NCBI GenBank assembly: GCA_900546385.1 | Contig: URCT01000102.1 | Coordinates: 1 to 8,967 of the forward strand | Direction: 5' to 3' | From: an uncultured Eubacteriales bacterium | GTDB taxonomy: Bacteria; Bacillota; Clostridia; Oscillospirales; CAG-382 | Length of the DNA stretch: 8,967 nucleotides | Shown here: positions 1-5,620 of the stretch, one piece after another | How positions within the stretch are numbered: position 1 is the first letter of the stretch | How the letters are laid out: each line of letters begins with the position of its first letter | The notes under the pieces: generated by a model | The model's input: the letters and a program-made list of their open reading frames with translations, nothing else | The model's database searches: none | Told to the model about the DNA's origin: nothing | Program-made: the position numbers and the translations under genes

Positions 1-167
1 GAGCCGGTGCGGTCACAAAATACGTTTCGCGCGACCGTGAACGGATCGAAAGAGCCTTTTGCGTGAAGTATCCGTATGAATACTTAGATCCCGAAAAGTA
101 TCCCGGCTTTGACCGCGCGTTTGCCGAGCATTTCTATCAATCGGTATATGAAAATAACGGCCAATAA
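1..167 (+). CDS. 3' end of an unrecognised protein (partial)
   Basis: An open frame enters from the left edge (first whole codon at position 3) and stops at TAA 165-167, giving the last 54 residues of a protein. The piece is charged and rich in aromatic residues, contains a KYPYEYLDPEKYPGF stretch, and ends in VYENNGQ. It has no membrane segment and no motif I can tie to a family. Its stop lies 12 nt before the preferred TTG start of the flippase gene, so the two are probably co-transcribed and perhaps translationally coupled. The even codon use and the ribosome binding site directly after the stop support a real coding end. Function is unknown from this fragment. Confidence 0.6.
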   Translation, partial: AGAVTKYVSRDRERIERAFCVKYPYEYLDPEKYPGFDRAFAEHFYQSVYENNGQ

Positions 168-175
168 AGGGTGAT
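166..175 (+). promoter_or_regulatory. Ribosome binding site that decides the TTG start
   Basis: AAAGGGTGAT is strongly complementary to the 3' end of 16S rRNA (GGTGAT core). It sits 4 nt before TTG 180 and overlaps GTG 171, which favours TTG as the flippase start. Confidence 0.55.
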
Positions 176-179
176 TGAT

Positions 180-1838
180 TTGGCAAAACAGGGCAGTCAG
201 ACATTTGTTTTCGGCGCGGTCATTCTCATGGTTTCCAACATTCTTGTCAAGGTGATCGGTGCCATTTTCAAGATTCCGTTAACCAACATCATCGGCGTGG
301 ACGGTATGGCGTATTTCAATGCCGCTTACAGCATTTATGTAACGCTGTACAATGTTTCTACCTCCGGGCTTCCGGTCGCCATTTCGCGTATGGTTGCCGC
401 CGAAAATGCGAAAGGCAATCTTAAAGCCGCAGGTCGGATTTTTTCGGTTGCATTTCGGCTGTTCTTTTTCATCGGCCTTGCCGGAACGCTCATCATGACG
501 CTTTTTGCCGACCGCTTTGCCGCTTTTTGCGGAATTGCGCAGGCACGACTTGCCACGGTTGTCATTGCGCCGACGCTCTTTTTTATCTGCCTTTCTTCTG
601 CCTGCCGCGGGTATTTTCAGGGCTTGCAGAACATGGTGCCGACGGCGGTTTCCAATATCATTGAAGCGTTCGGAAAGCTTGGAATCGGCTTAGCTGCGGC
701 GTGGTATTTTTGTTTAGTCAGGCAATATCCGCTGCCGCAGGTTGCCGCTTTTGTCATTTCCGGCGTAACCGTCGGTGTTTTTGCCGCGACGGTGTATATT
801 TATATTGAAAAAGCGCGTTTTTGCCGCTCGGAAGATTTTGTAAAACGCTTAAATGACAGCGAAGCACTTGTGCAATCGCCGCGAAAAAGCATCTTGCGAG
901 AGCTTGTGGTAACAGCCGTTCCGATCGTGCTTGCGTCCTCCGTGATGGGGCTTACCAATACGGCGGATACCTTTCTTATTGCGCGGCGGCTTGCGGAGGC
1001 TGGTCTTCCGACATCGGCTGCAACGTCTTTCTACGGCACCTATTCGGCGATGACAGTCCCGTTATTCAACATGATACCGCCGCTGATTTATCCGTTTGCC
1101 ATCGGCATTATTCCGGCACTGTCCGCATCAATTTCTAAAGGCGACTCCGAAGCTTGCGCCACGCAAACGACCTCGGCCTTTCGGTTGGCGGCGATTGTTT
1201 CTGTTCCGTGTGCGGTCGGTATGTGCGTGCTTTCGGGCAATATTATTTCGTTTTTGTTTTCGGGAAGCCGCCGGGAAATCGTTTTCGGCGAAACGACCGT
1301 CACGACGACTGCGCTTGCAGCGGCGGCACTGCGGATCTTAGCACCGGCGATTTTCTTCCTCGGCATGATCGCCATCACCAATGCGGTACTGCAGGCCTAT
1401 CGCCAAGAACGCAAGACCATTCTTTCCACAACGGCCGGAATTGTTGTGAAAATCTTACTCACCTATTGGCTGTCGGCCGTACCGGACTTTGGCATCAACG
1501 GTGCAGCCGTTGGAACGGCGGCGTGCTATTTTACCGTTTTTGCATTGAATTTATATTTTGTGATAAAATATACGCACTTTGTGCCGCGTATCCGGGATGT
1601 GTTTCTGAAACCGGCCGTGGCCGGACTTCTTTGCGGCGCGGCCGCCGTTATGGCGGTAAAACTGCTTGACGGCCATATGCCCGATAAGCTTGTGACGCTT
1701 GCGGCAATCCTGCTTGCGGCTTTCGTATACGGCGCGGTGTTACTTGTCATTCGCGGTGTTGCGCGAGAAGACCTCTTAATGCTGCCGAAGGGCGAAAAAT
1801 TGTGCCGCGTCATGGATAAATGCGGCTTGCTTGGATAA
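180..1838 (+). CDS. spoVB: SpoVB/YabM-like MOP-superfamily lipid/polysaccharide flippase
   Basis: This is an integral membrane protein of about 552 residues, hydrophobic throughout and consistent with 12-14 membrane helices. It belongs to the MVF/SpoVB branch of the MOP (MATE-like) superfamily, whose members flip lipid-linked peptidoglycan or polysaccharide precursors; SpoVB is needed for spore cortex formation in Bacillus. Diagnostic is the CRGYFQGLQNMVPTAVSNIIE-like segment at about residues 142-162, the family's RGYFQGxxNMxPT signature. An N-terminal segment reading SNILVKVIGAIFKIPL is also typical. I prefer the TTG start at 180: an AAAGGGTGAT ribosome binding site (166-175) precedes it by a few bases, whereas the in-frame GTG at 171 lies inside that site. 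mazG and yabPQ downstream match the Bacillus yabM locus. The family is sure; whether it is the SpoVB or the YabM paralogue is inferred. Confidence 0.88.
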   Translation: MAKQGSQTFVFGAVILMVSNILVKVIGAIFKIPLTNIIGVDGMAYFNAAYSIYVTLYNVSTSGLPVAISRMVAAENAKGNLKAAGRIFSVAFRLFFFIGLAGTLIMTLFADRFAAFCGIAQARLATVVIAPTLFFICLSSACRGYFQGLQNMVPTAVSNIIEAFGKLGIGLAAAWYFCLVRQYPLPQVAAFVISGVTVGVFAATVYIYIEKARFCRSEDFVKRLNDSEALVQSPRKSILRELVVTAVPIVLASSVMGLTNTADTFLIARRLAEAGLPTSAATSFYGTYSAMTVPLFNMIPPLIYPFAIGIIPALSASISKGDSEACATQTTSAFRLAAIVSVPCAVGMCVLSGNIISFLFSGSRREIVFGETTVTTTALAAAALRILAPAIFFLGMIAITNAVLQAYRQERKTILSTTAGIVVKILLTYWLSAVPDFGINGAAVGTAACYFTVFALNLYFVIKYTHFVPRIRDVFLKPAVAGLLCGAAAVMAVKLLDGHMPDKLVTLAAILLAAFVYGAVLLVIRGVAREDLLMLPKGEKLCRVMDKCGLLG

Positions 1839-1864
1839 ATATTTCTTAAAAAGGAATGAAAAAA

Positions 1865-2590
1865 ATGACTGAAGAAATCAAGGCATTCAAAGAAAAAGAG
1901 ACCTATACTCCAGAGGATATCCGAGAACTGGTTGCGATTTTGCGCAGTCCGGACGGGTGCGCCTGGGACAGAGAGCAGACGCATAAAAGCGTGCGCAACG
2001 CCATGATCGAAGAAACCTATGAATTCATCGAAGGCTTGGATAAAGACGACAAGACCTTGATGAAGGAAGAACTCGGCGACGTTTTGTTTCAGGTGTTTTT
2101 CCATGCACGCATTGCCGAAGAAAGCGGCGAGTTTTCGATCGATGATATCGCGGATGAGATCTGCAAGAAAATGGTTTTGCGCCATCCGCACGTTTTCGGC
2201 GATGTGACCGTGAAGGATTCCGGTGAGGTGCTGCAAAACTGGGAAACCATCAAAAAGGCCGAAAAGAGCCGCGATACCTTGGAAAAGCAGTTAGAAAGCG
2301 TTTCCTCGGCACTGCCGTCGCTCATCCGTGCCGAAAAACTGCTGTCGCGCTGCAAAAAAGAGAGCATTCCCGTAGAGCGCGACGCGCAGAAGTTAATTTC
2401 ACACATTGCGGAAAAAGCACAGAAGTTAACGCCGGAGACCGACAGTGCGCAGATCGGCGAGCTTTTGTTTGCCATCACCAATTTAACGTATGCCTTAAAA
2501 ATCAACGCAGAGCAAGCGTTATACGAAACCAACAACCGTTTTATCGAAGAAACGGTGAAAAATCATGAAAATATAGAGGAAAAGCAATGA
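1865..2590 (+). CDS. mazG: MazG-family nucleoside triphosphate pyrophosphohydrolase
   Basis: This 241-residue protein is of the two-domain MazG type, which hydrolyses (d)NTPs to NMP and pyrophosphate to clean up aberrant nucleotides. The N-terminal domain is intact: GCAWDREQTH (31-40), EETYE (49-53, the EExxE motif), EELGD (68-72, EExxD) and the RHPHVFGD block (106-113). The second domain keeps the family's fold markers (ALPSLIRAEKL near 149; LLFAITNL near 200) but not its acidic metal ligands: the EExxE site reads AEKAQ and EELGD reads AQIGE. It also lacks the tetrapyrrole methylase domain fused to Bacillus YabN. ATG 1865 is chosen because AAGGA (1851-1855) is 9 nt upstream; the alternative ATG 1856 abuts that site. 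The gene overlaps rqcP by the four bases ATGA, suggesting coupled translation. Confidence 0.92.
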   Translation: MTEEIKAFKEKETYTPEDIRELVAILRSPDGCAWDREQTHKSVRNAMIEETYEFIEGLDKDDKTLMKEELGDVLFQVFFHARIAEESGEFSIDDIADEICKKMVLRHPHVFGDVTVKDSGEVLQNWETIKKAEKSRDTLEKQLESVSSALPSLIRAEKLLSRCKKESIPVERDAQKLISHIAEKAQKLTPETDSAQIGELLFAITNLTYALKINAEQALYETNNRFIEETVKNHENIEEKQ

Positions 2591-2829
2591 GACTTGATAA
2601 ATATTTGAAGGTTACGCGCATTATCAAACGCCGCACAGTCGCCAACAACGCTTGTGACGCGGCACACGTGACCGTGAATGACCGCCCGGCAAAGGCATCG
2701 TATGATGTCAAAGTCGGCGATATTATCGCCATCACCTTCGGCGAAAAAACGCTGCGGGTTGAAGTGACCGACGTAAAGGAAACGGTCGGCAAGGATTTAG
2801 CCGCCACCTTATACCGGGTGTTGGAATAA
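2587..2829 (+). CDS. rqcP: S4-domain ribosome quality control factor RqcP (YabO)
   Basis: This is a small basic protein of 80 residues made almost entirely of an S4 RNA-binding domain. The start MRLDKYLKVTRIIKRRTVAN and the following VTVNDRPAKAS...VKVGDIIAITFG closely follow the Hsp15/YabO pattern. In Bacillus, RqcP binds stalled 50S subunits and works with RqcH during C-terminal alanine tailing of incomplete chains. Its start codon overlaps the mazG stop (ATGA 2587-2590); the GAGGAAAAG-type purine run at the mazG end serves as ribosome binding site. Gene order mazG-rqcP-yabP is conserved across Firmicutes. An 81-nt gap follows, the largest break before hpf. Confidence 0.9.
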   Translation: MRLDKYLKVTRIIKRRTVANNACDAAHVTVNDRPAKASYDVKVGDIIAITFGEKTLRVEVTDVKETVGKDLAATLYRVLE

Positions 2830-2852
2830 CAGAACCTGTTTGCGCATAACCT
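2823..2852 (+). promoter_or_regulatory. Candidate sigma-E promoter upstream of yabP (weak)
   Basis: GAATAAC (2824-2830) resembles the sigma-E -35 pattern (KMATATT, 5 of 7) and CATAACCT (2845-2852) the -10 (CATACANT, 5 of 7 defined bases), with 14 bp between. It overlaps the rqcP stop. Mother-cell sigma-E control of yabPQ is known in Bacillus, which motivates the call, but the match is imperfect. Confidence 0.28.
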
Positions 2853-2865
2853 GTACAGATAAAGC

Positions 2866-2886
2866 CCGACACGAGAAGTCTGTCGG
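2866..2886 (+). other. Hairpin in the yabP leader
   Basis: CCGACA (2866-2871) pairs with TGTCGG (2881-2886) around a 9-nt loop. There is no following T-run, so it is not a normal intrinsic terminator. It could be an mRNA stability or processing element, or chance. Confidence 0.35.
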
Positions 2887-2910
2887 ACACCGGAAAGGGA
2901 GTATCTGTAT

Positions 2911-3189
2911 ATGTCGTTCGAATCCTGCGGAAGTGTTGCCATCACCGATCGCGCATCCATTGAGCTTACCGGTATTTTGTCGGTCGACAGCTTTGATGAA
3001 GCCGCCATCACGCTAAACGTATCCTGCGGCAAACTGCTCATCGAAGGTGAAAACCTGAAGATTGACGGATTAGATCTCGAAAAAGGCCGTGTGACTGCCG
3101 GCGGACGCATTAACGCCGTTTACTATACCGATGTAGCAGGAGGAACGAACGCCGGCCTTTTGTCGCGCCTGTTCGGCAAACGCTCATAG
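2911..3189 (+). CDS. yabP: Sporulation protein YabP
   Basis: This 92-residue protein fits the YabP/YqfC family. It has a short beta-rich body with the pattern SIELTGILSVDSFDE, then LLIEGENLKIDGLDLEKGRV and a C-terminal GLLSRLF-type end, all close to Bacillus YabP (about 100 residues). YabP is made in the mother cell during sporulation; its biochemical role is unclear. No signal peptide or membrane segment is visible. An AAAGGGAG ribosome binding site at 2894-2901 lies 9 nt before the ATG. yabQ begins 1 nt after its stop, the usual yabPQ arrangement. An 81-nt leader with a hairpin and a possible sigma-E promoter precedes it. Confidence 0.9.
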   Translation: MSFESCGSVAITDRASIELTGILSVDSFDEAAITLNVSCGKLLIEGENLKIDGLDLEKGRVTAGGRINAVYYTDVAGGTNAGLLSRLFGKRS

Positions 3190-3190
3190 C

Positions 3191-3658
3191 ATGGAGATTT
3201 TGTTCGGGCGAAATCAGTTTGCGGTATTTTTGTCGTTTTTGGTTTGCGGCGTTTTAGCCGGAATCGTTTTTGATGCGTTAAAAGTCAAGCGGCATTTGTT
3301 CGGCGCACCAAACGCCGTGCTGTTTGTCGATGATTTCATATTCATGTTATTTTGCGGCATCCTGCTTATCTTTAACGCATTTGCGTTCAACGACGGAAAT
3401 TTCAAGTGGTATGAAGTGCCGTTTATGCTTGCCGGATTTACCGTATACCGCTTGACGCTGTCGCGCCTTGTGATCTTTGTCTTCTTTGGCGTGATCGATG
3501 TTGCAAAAAAGCTTTTGAAACGCTTACTGCGGCCGATTTTGCGGCTGTTATGCAAAGGAGTTGCCGTTATTTCGGTTTTGTTTTGGCACTTTCGGTGTAA
3601 TGCCGCGGCGCACCGGCTGAAAATACGGCTGCAAAACAACTATCCTTTATTGGAATGA
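3191..3658 (+). CDS. yabQ: Spore cortex biosynthesis membrane protein YabQ
   Basis: This 155-residue membrane protein matches YabQ, which in Bacillus is needed for spore cortex formation and is made in the mother cell. Hydrophobic segments lie at about 9-30, 41-66, 76-90, 92-108 and 118-134, followed by a basic tail. The N-terminal pattern NQF...FLSFLVCGVLAGIVFDALKV and the central VDDFIFMLFCG are typical of the family. The ATG is 1 nt beyond the yabP stop and has no purine-rich ribosome binding site, so translation probably depends on ribosomes terminating on yabP. divIC follows with its own site. Family assignment rests on pattern and position and is firm. Confidence 0.88.
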   Translation: MEILFGRNQFAVFLSFLVCGVLAGIVFDALKVKRHLFGAPNAVLFVDDFIFMLFCGILLIFNAFAFNDGNFKWYEVPFMLAGFTVYRLTLSRLVIFVFFGVIDVAKKLLKRLLRPILRLLCKGVAVISVLFWHFRCNAAAHRLKIRLQNNYPLLE

Positions 3659-3683
3659 GAAAAACGGAGAGGAAGTGAAAGCG

Positions 3684-3944
3684 ATGAGCCTTGCCAAAAA
3701 TATTGCCATGATCCTTGTCATTCTTTTGCTTTTGGCACTCGGCATTCATCAACAGTTACGAATCAATGAGCTTGATAAAACCATTGCTTCGTTGGAACAA
3801 CAGAATGAAACCTTAAAATATGAGAACGATAAAAAGCAGAACGAACTCGATACGCCGCTTGAGGATCGCATGGAAAAGGAAGCCGGAAGTCTCGGCTATA
3901 AGGATCCGAACGCACAGTATTACTACAACGATTTCAGCGGTTGA
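3684..3944 (+). CDS. divIC: Septum formation initiator DivIC/FtsB family
   Basis: This is a bitopic protein of 86 residues: a short basic N-terminus, one membrane helix at about 7-20, then a coiled coil from about 24 to 56 (heptad-like LRINELDKTIASLEQQNETL), and a C-terminal block with MEKEAGSLGYKDPNAQYYYND typical of DivIC/FtsB. The family joins DivIB/FtsQ and FtsL in the divisome. ATG 3684 is preferred over GTG 3675 because the GGAGAGG site (3666-3672) is 11 nt from the ATG but only 2 nt from the GTG. The position after yabQ matches the Bacillus order. In Bacillus the next genes are yabR and spoIIE; here a fumarase gene follows instead. Confidence 0.88.
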   Translation: MSLAKNIAMILVILLLLALGIHQQLRINELDKTIASLEQQNETLKYENDKKQNELDTPLEDRMEKEAGSLGYKDPNAQYYYNDFSG

Positions 3945-3976
3945 ACCATATTGTTCGTTTGAAAGGATATGAAAAG

Positions 3977-4822
3977 ATGAGAATTCTGCATACAAGCCGC
4001 ATTACCGAAGAAGTGCGCCGATTGTTGATCGAAGCAAATTATGTGTTGCCGGAAAGCTTAGCCTGTCGCATCAAAGAAAGCGAAAATAGCGAGCGCAATC
4101 CGCTTGCCGCGTCGCTGCTTTCCAAGCTTAGCGACAATCTGAAGGCGGCCGAAAAAATCAATGTTCCGATCTGCCAGGATACCGGCATGGCCGTGATTTT
4201 TTTGGAGATCGGCCAAGAGGTTTTCTTGAAGGGCGAACCGTTAGAAGCGGCTGTAAATCGCGGCACGGCACAGGCCTATGACGAAGGATATCTGCGCAAA
4301 TCGGTTGTGAACGACCCGTTGTTTGATCGTGTGAACACCGGAGACAATACACCGGCCGTGCTGCATACGCGGATTGTTCCCGGCGATCGGGTACATATTG
4401 TTGCTGCACCCAAGGGCTTTGGCAGTGAAAATATGAGCCGCATAAAAATGTTTACGCCATCGGCCGGAAAAGGCGATATCATCGAATTTGTGTTGGAAAC
4501 CGTGCGGCTTGCCGGCGGAAATCCGTGTCCGCCTATCGTGGTGGGCGTCGGCATCGGCGGAACGTTCGAAAAAGCCGCTCTTTTGGCAAAAACGGCGCTT
4601 GCACGGGATGTTTCTGTTCCCAATCCCGATGCACGCTATGCCGCGCTTGAAAAAGAAATGCTTGAAAAAATCAATGCGCTCGATATCGGGCCGCAGGGCT
4701 TTGGCGGCGACACGACGGCGCTCGGCGTGAATATCGAGTATTTTCCGACGCATATTGCCGGTCTGCCGTGCGCGGTCAATATCGGCTGTCATGTAACGCG
4801 TCATCGGGAAGCTGTTTTGTAA
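3977..4822 (+). CDS. Class I fumarate hydratase, alpha subunit
   Basis: This 281-residue protein is the alpha (iron-sulfur) half of the two-subunit class I fumarase/tartrate dehydratase family, which interconverts fumarate and malate using an oxygen-sensitive [4Fe-4S] cluster. The three expected cluster cysteines are present: C66 in ICQDTG, C184 in GGNPCPP and C271 in NIGCHVTRH. Other family blocks are KGFGSENMSRIKMFTPSAG (146-164), GIGGTFEKAALLAK (192-205) and GPQGFGGDTTALG (238-250). Length is normal for an alpha subunit. ATG 3977 is chosen for its AAAGGA site 9 nt upstream (3962-3967). The beta subunit, normally immediately downstream, is not in the window: hpf follows under its own promoter. 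The gene lies 32 nt after divIC and is probably read from that operon. TtdA-like substrate specificity cannot be excluded. Confidence 0.92.
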   Translation: MRILHTSRITEEVRRLLIEANYVLPESLACRIKESENSERNPLAASLLSKLSDNLKAAEKINVPICQDTGMAVIFLEIGQEVFLKGEPLEAAVNRGTAQAYDEGYLRKSVVNDPLFDRVNTGDNTPAVLHTRIVPGDRVHIVAAPKGFGSENMSRIKMFTPSAGKGDIIEFVLETVRLAGGNPCPPIVVGVGIGGTFEKAALLAKTALARDVSVPNPDARYAALEKEMLEKINALDIGPQGFGGDTTALGVNIEYFPTHIAGLPCAVNIGCHVTRHREAVL

Positions 4823-4900
4823 ACGTTGGTGGATAATTGCATTTTCTACAATTTCAGATAAGTTTCACATGATTTTTTAGATAAATTCAACAAAATACTC

Positions 4901-4929
4901 TTGCCTTTTCCTGCGGATTGTGTTATACT
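4901..4929 (+). promoter_or_regulatory. Sigma-A promoter of hpf
   Basis: The -35 TTGCCT (4901-4906) and -10 TATACT (4924-4929) are separated by exactly 17 bp, with an extended -10 TG at 4921-4922. Transcription should start near 4936. The upstream 70 bp are AT-rich, which could act as an UP element. Confidence 0.85.
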
Positions 4930-4937
4930 ATAGACAA

Positions 4938-4955
4938 TGAAAGGGAAACCTTTCA
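4938..4955 (+). other. 5'-terminal GAAA-capped hairpin in the hpf leader
   Basis: TGAAAGG (4938-4944) pairs perfectly with CCTTTCA (4949-4955) around a GAAA loop (4945-4948). It starts within about 2 nt of the predicted transcription start and ends 10 nt before the AGGAGG site (4966-4971). A likely role is protection of the mRNA 5' end; this is inferred. Confidence 0.6.
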
Positions 4956-4979
4956 AACCAACCACAGGAGGAAAGTTGT

Positions 4980-5516
4980 ATGAAACTGACAATTACAGGA
5001 AGAAAGTTTACCGTAACCGACCGTCTCACCGAACGAATCACGGAAAAGCTTGCCAAATTCGACAAGTATTTTGATGACGAAGCAACCGGCACGGTGGTTC
5101 TTCGTTCCAGAAAAAATGCAGAAATCATTGAAATAACCATATACAGTAAAGGCACCATGTTCCGTGCCGAGGTGGAGGATGAAACGGCGTTAAATGCCCT
5201 TGACCGTGCAGTCGATATCATCGAGCGGCAGATCCGCAAGAACAAAACACGTTTAGAGCGGCGCTTGAAAATCGGCGCATTTGACAAAACTGTTTTGGCC
5301 GACAGCCAATGGGCGGACATTGAAGAAGAGGACATTCGCATAACCAAAACCAAGAAGTTTATTATGAAGCCGATGACGCCTGAAGAGGCTGTGCTCCAAA
5401 TGAATTTGCTTGACCACGAATTCTTCCTCTTCACCAACATTGAAAACGACAAGGCCTGCGTTGTCTATAAGAAAAAGAACAACGAACATGGCTTGATCGA
5501 AACCGAAACCGAATAA
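4980..5516 (+). CDS. hpf: Long-form ribosome hibernation promoting factor
   Basis: This 178-residue protein has the two-domain architecture of long HPF. Residues 1-100 form the YfiA/RaiA-type 30S-binding domain (MKLTITGRKFTVTDRLTERI, then a basic helix IERQIRKNKTRLERRLK). A variable linker leads to the C-terminal dimerisation domain at about 121-172 (ITKTKKFIMKPMTPEEAVLQM...LDHEFFLFTN...VVYKKKNNEHGLIE). Long HPF dimers join two 70S ribosomes into inactive 100S particles in stationary phase or stress. The start has an ideal AGGAGG site 8 nt upstream. The gene is monocistronic, with its own sigma-A promoter, a 5' hairpin and a strong terminator directly after it. No sigma-B or sigma-H promoter is evident. 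Confidence 0.95.
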   Translation: MKLTITGRKFTVTDRLTERITEKLAKFDKYFDDEATGTVVLRSRKNAEIIEITIYSKGTMFRAEVEDETALNALDRAVDIIERQIRKNKTRLERRLKIGAFDKTVLADSQWADIEEEDIRITKTKKFIMKPMTPEEAVLQMNLLDHEFFLFTNIENDKACVVYKKKNNEHGLIETETE

Positions 5517-5530
5517 ACGAATAAAAGAGA

Positions 5531-5563
5531 AACAGAGTCGGGAGTTTTCCCGGCTCTGTTTTT
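5531..5563. terminator. Intrinsic terminator, probably bidirectional
   Basis: AACAGAG (5531-5537) with CGGGA (5539-5543) pairs with TCCCG (5548-5552) and CTCTGTT (5554-5560): a 13-bp stem with one T-G wobble and a GTTT loop, followed by five Ts (5559-5563). On the minus strand the stem is followed by a T-rich run (complement of about 5520-5531), so it can also end the feoB-MATE transcript. Confidence 0.9.
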
Positions 5564-5576
5564 GTGTTAAGAAGGA

Positions 5577-5605
5577 CGGCAGAAACCGCTTAACCGTTTC
5601 TGCCG
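5577..5605. repeat. 10-bp inverted repeat at the end of the MATE gene
   Basis: CGGCAGAAAC (5577-5586) and GTTTCTGCCG (5596-5605) are perfect reverse complements around a 9-nt loop. Neither side has a good T-run. It is followed at 5606-5619 by the 14-bp palindrome CAAAAAGCTTTTTG, which abuts the MATE stop codon. It may help end or stabilise the minus-strand mRNA. Confidence 0.6.
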
Positions 5606-5620
5606 CAAAAAGCTTTTTGA

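Noticed and set aside
1154..1669. 171-codon open frame on the plus strand in another frame
   Set aside because: It lies inside the flippase gene; its composition (many Gly, Arg, Cys, His) is that of an out-of-frame reading of a GC-rich membrane protein gene.
1526..2236. 236-codon open frame on the minus strand spanning the flippase end and mazG start
   Set aside because: It is antisense to two clearly recognised genes, shows no family pattern, and its sequence reads as a shadow of their codons.
3941..3976. Longer fumarase start at TTG 3941
   Set aside because: It has no ribosome binding site, overlaps the divIC stop, and adds 12 residues not seen in the family; ATG 3977 is well placed.
4241..4804. 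187-codon open frame on the minus strand
   Set aside because: It lies entirely inside the fumarase alpha gene, which has all its cysteine motifs; the antisense translation is Arg/His/Cys-rich with no recognisable domain.
4823..4900. Possible terminator after the fumarase gene
   Set aside because: Only a 5-bp AT stem (AATTG/CAATT) is visible and no GC-rich hairpin with a T-run, so I cannot support one; read-through into hpf is possible.
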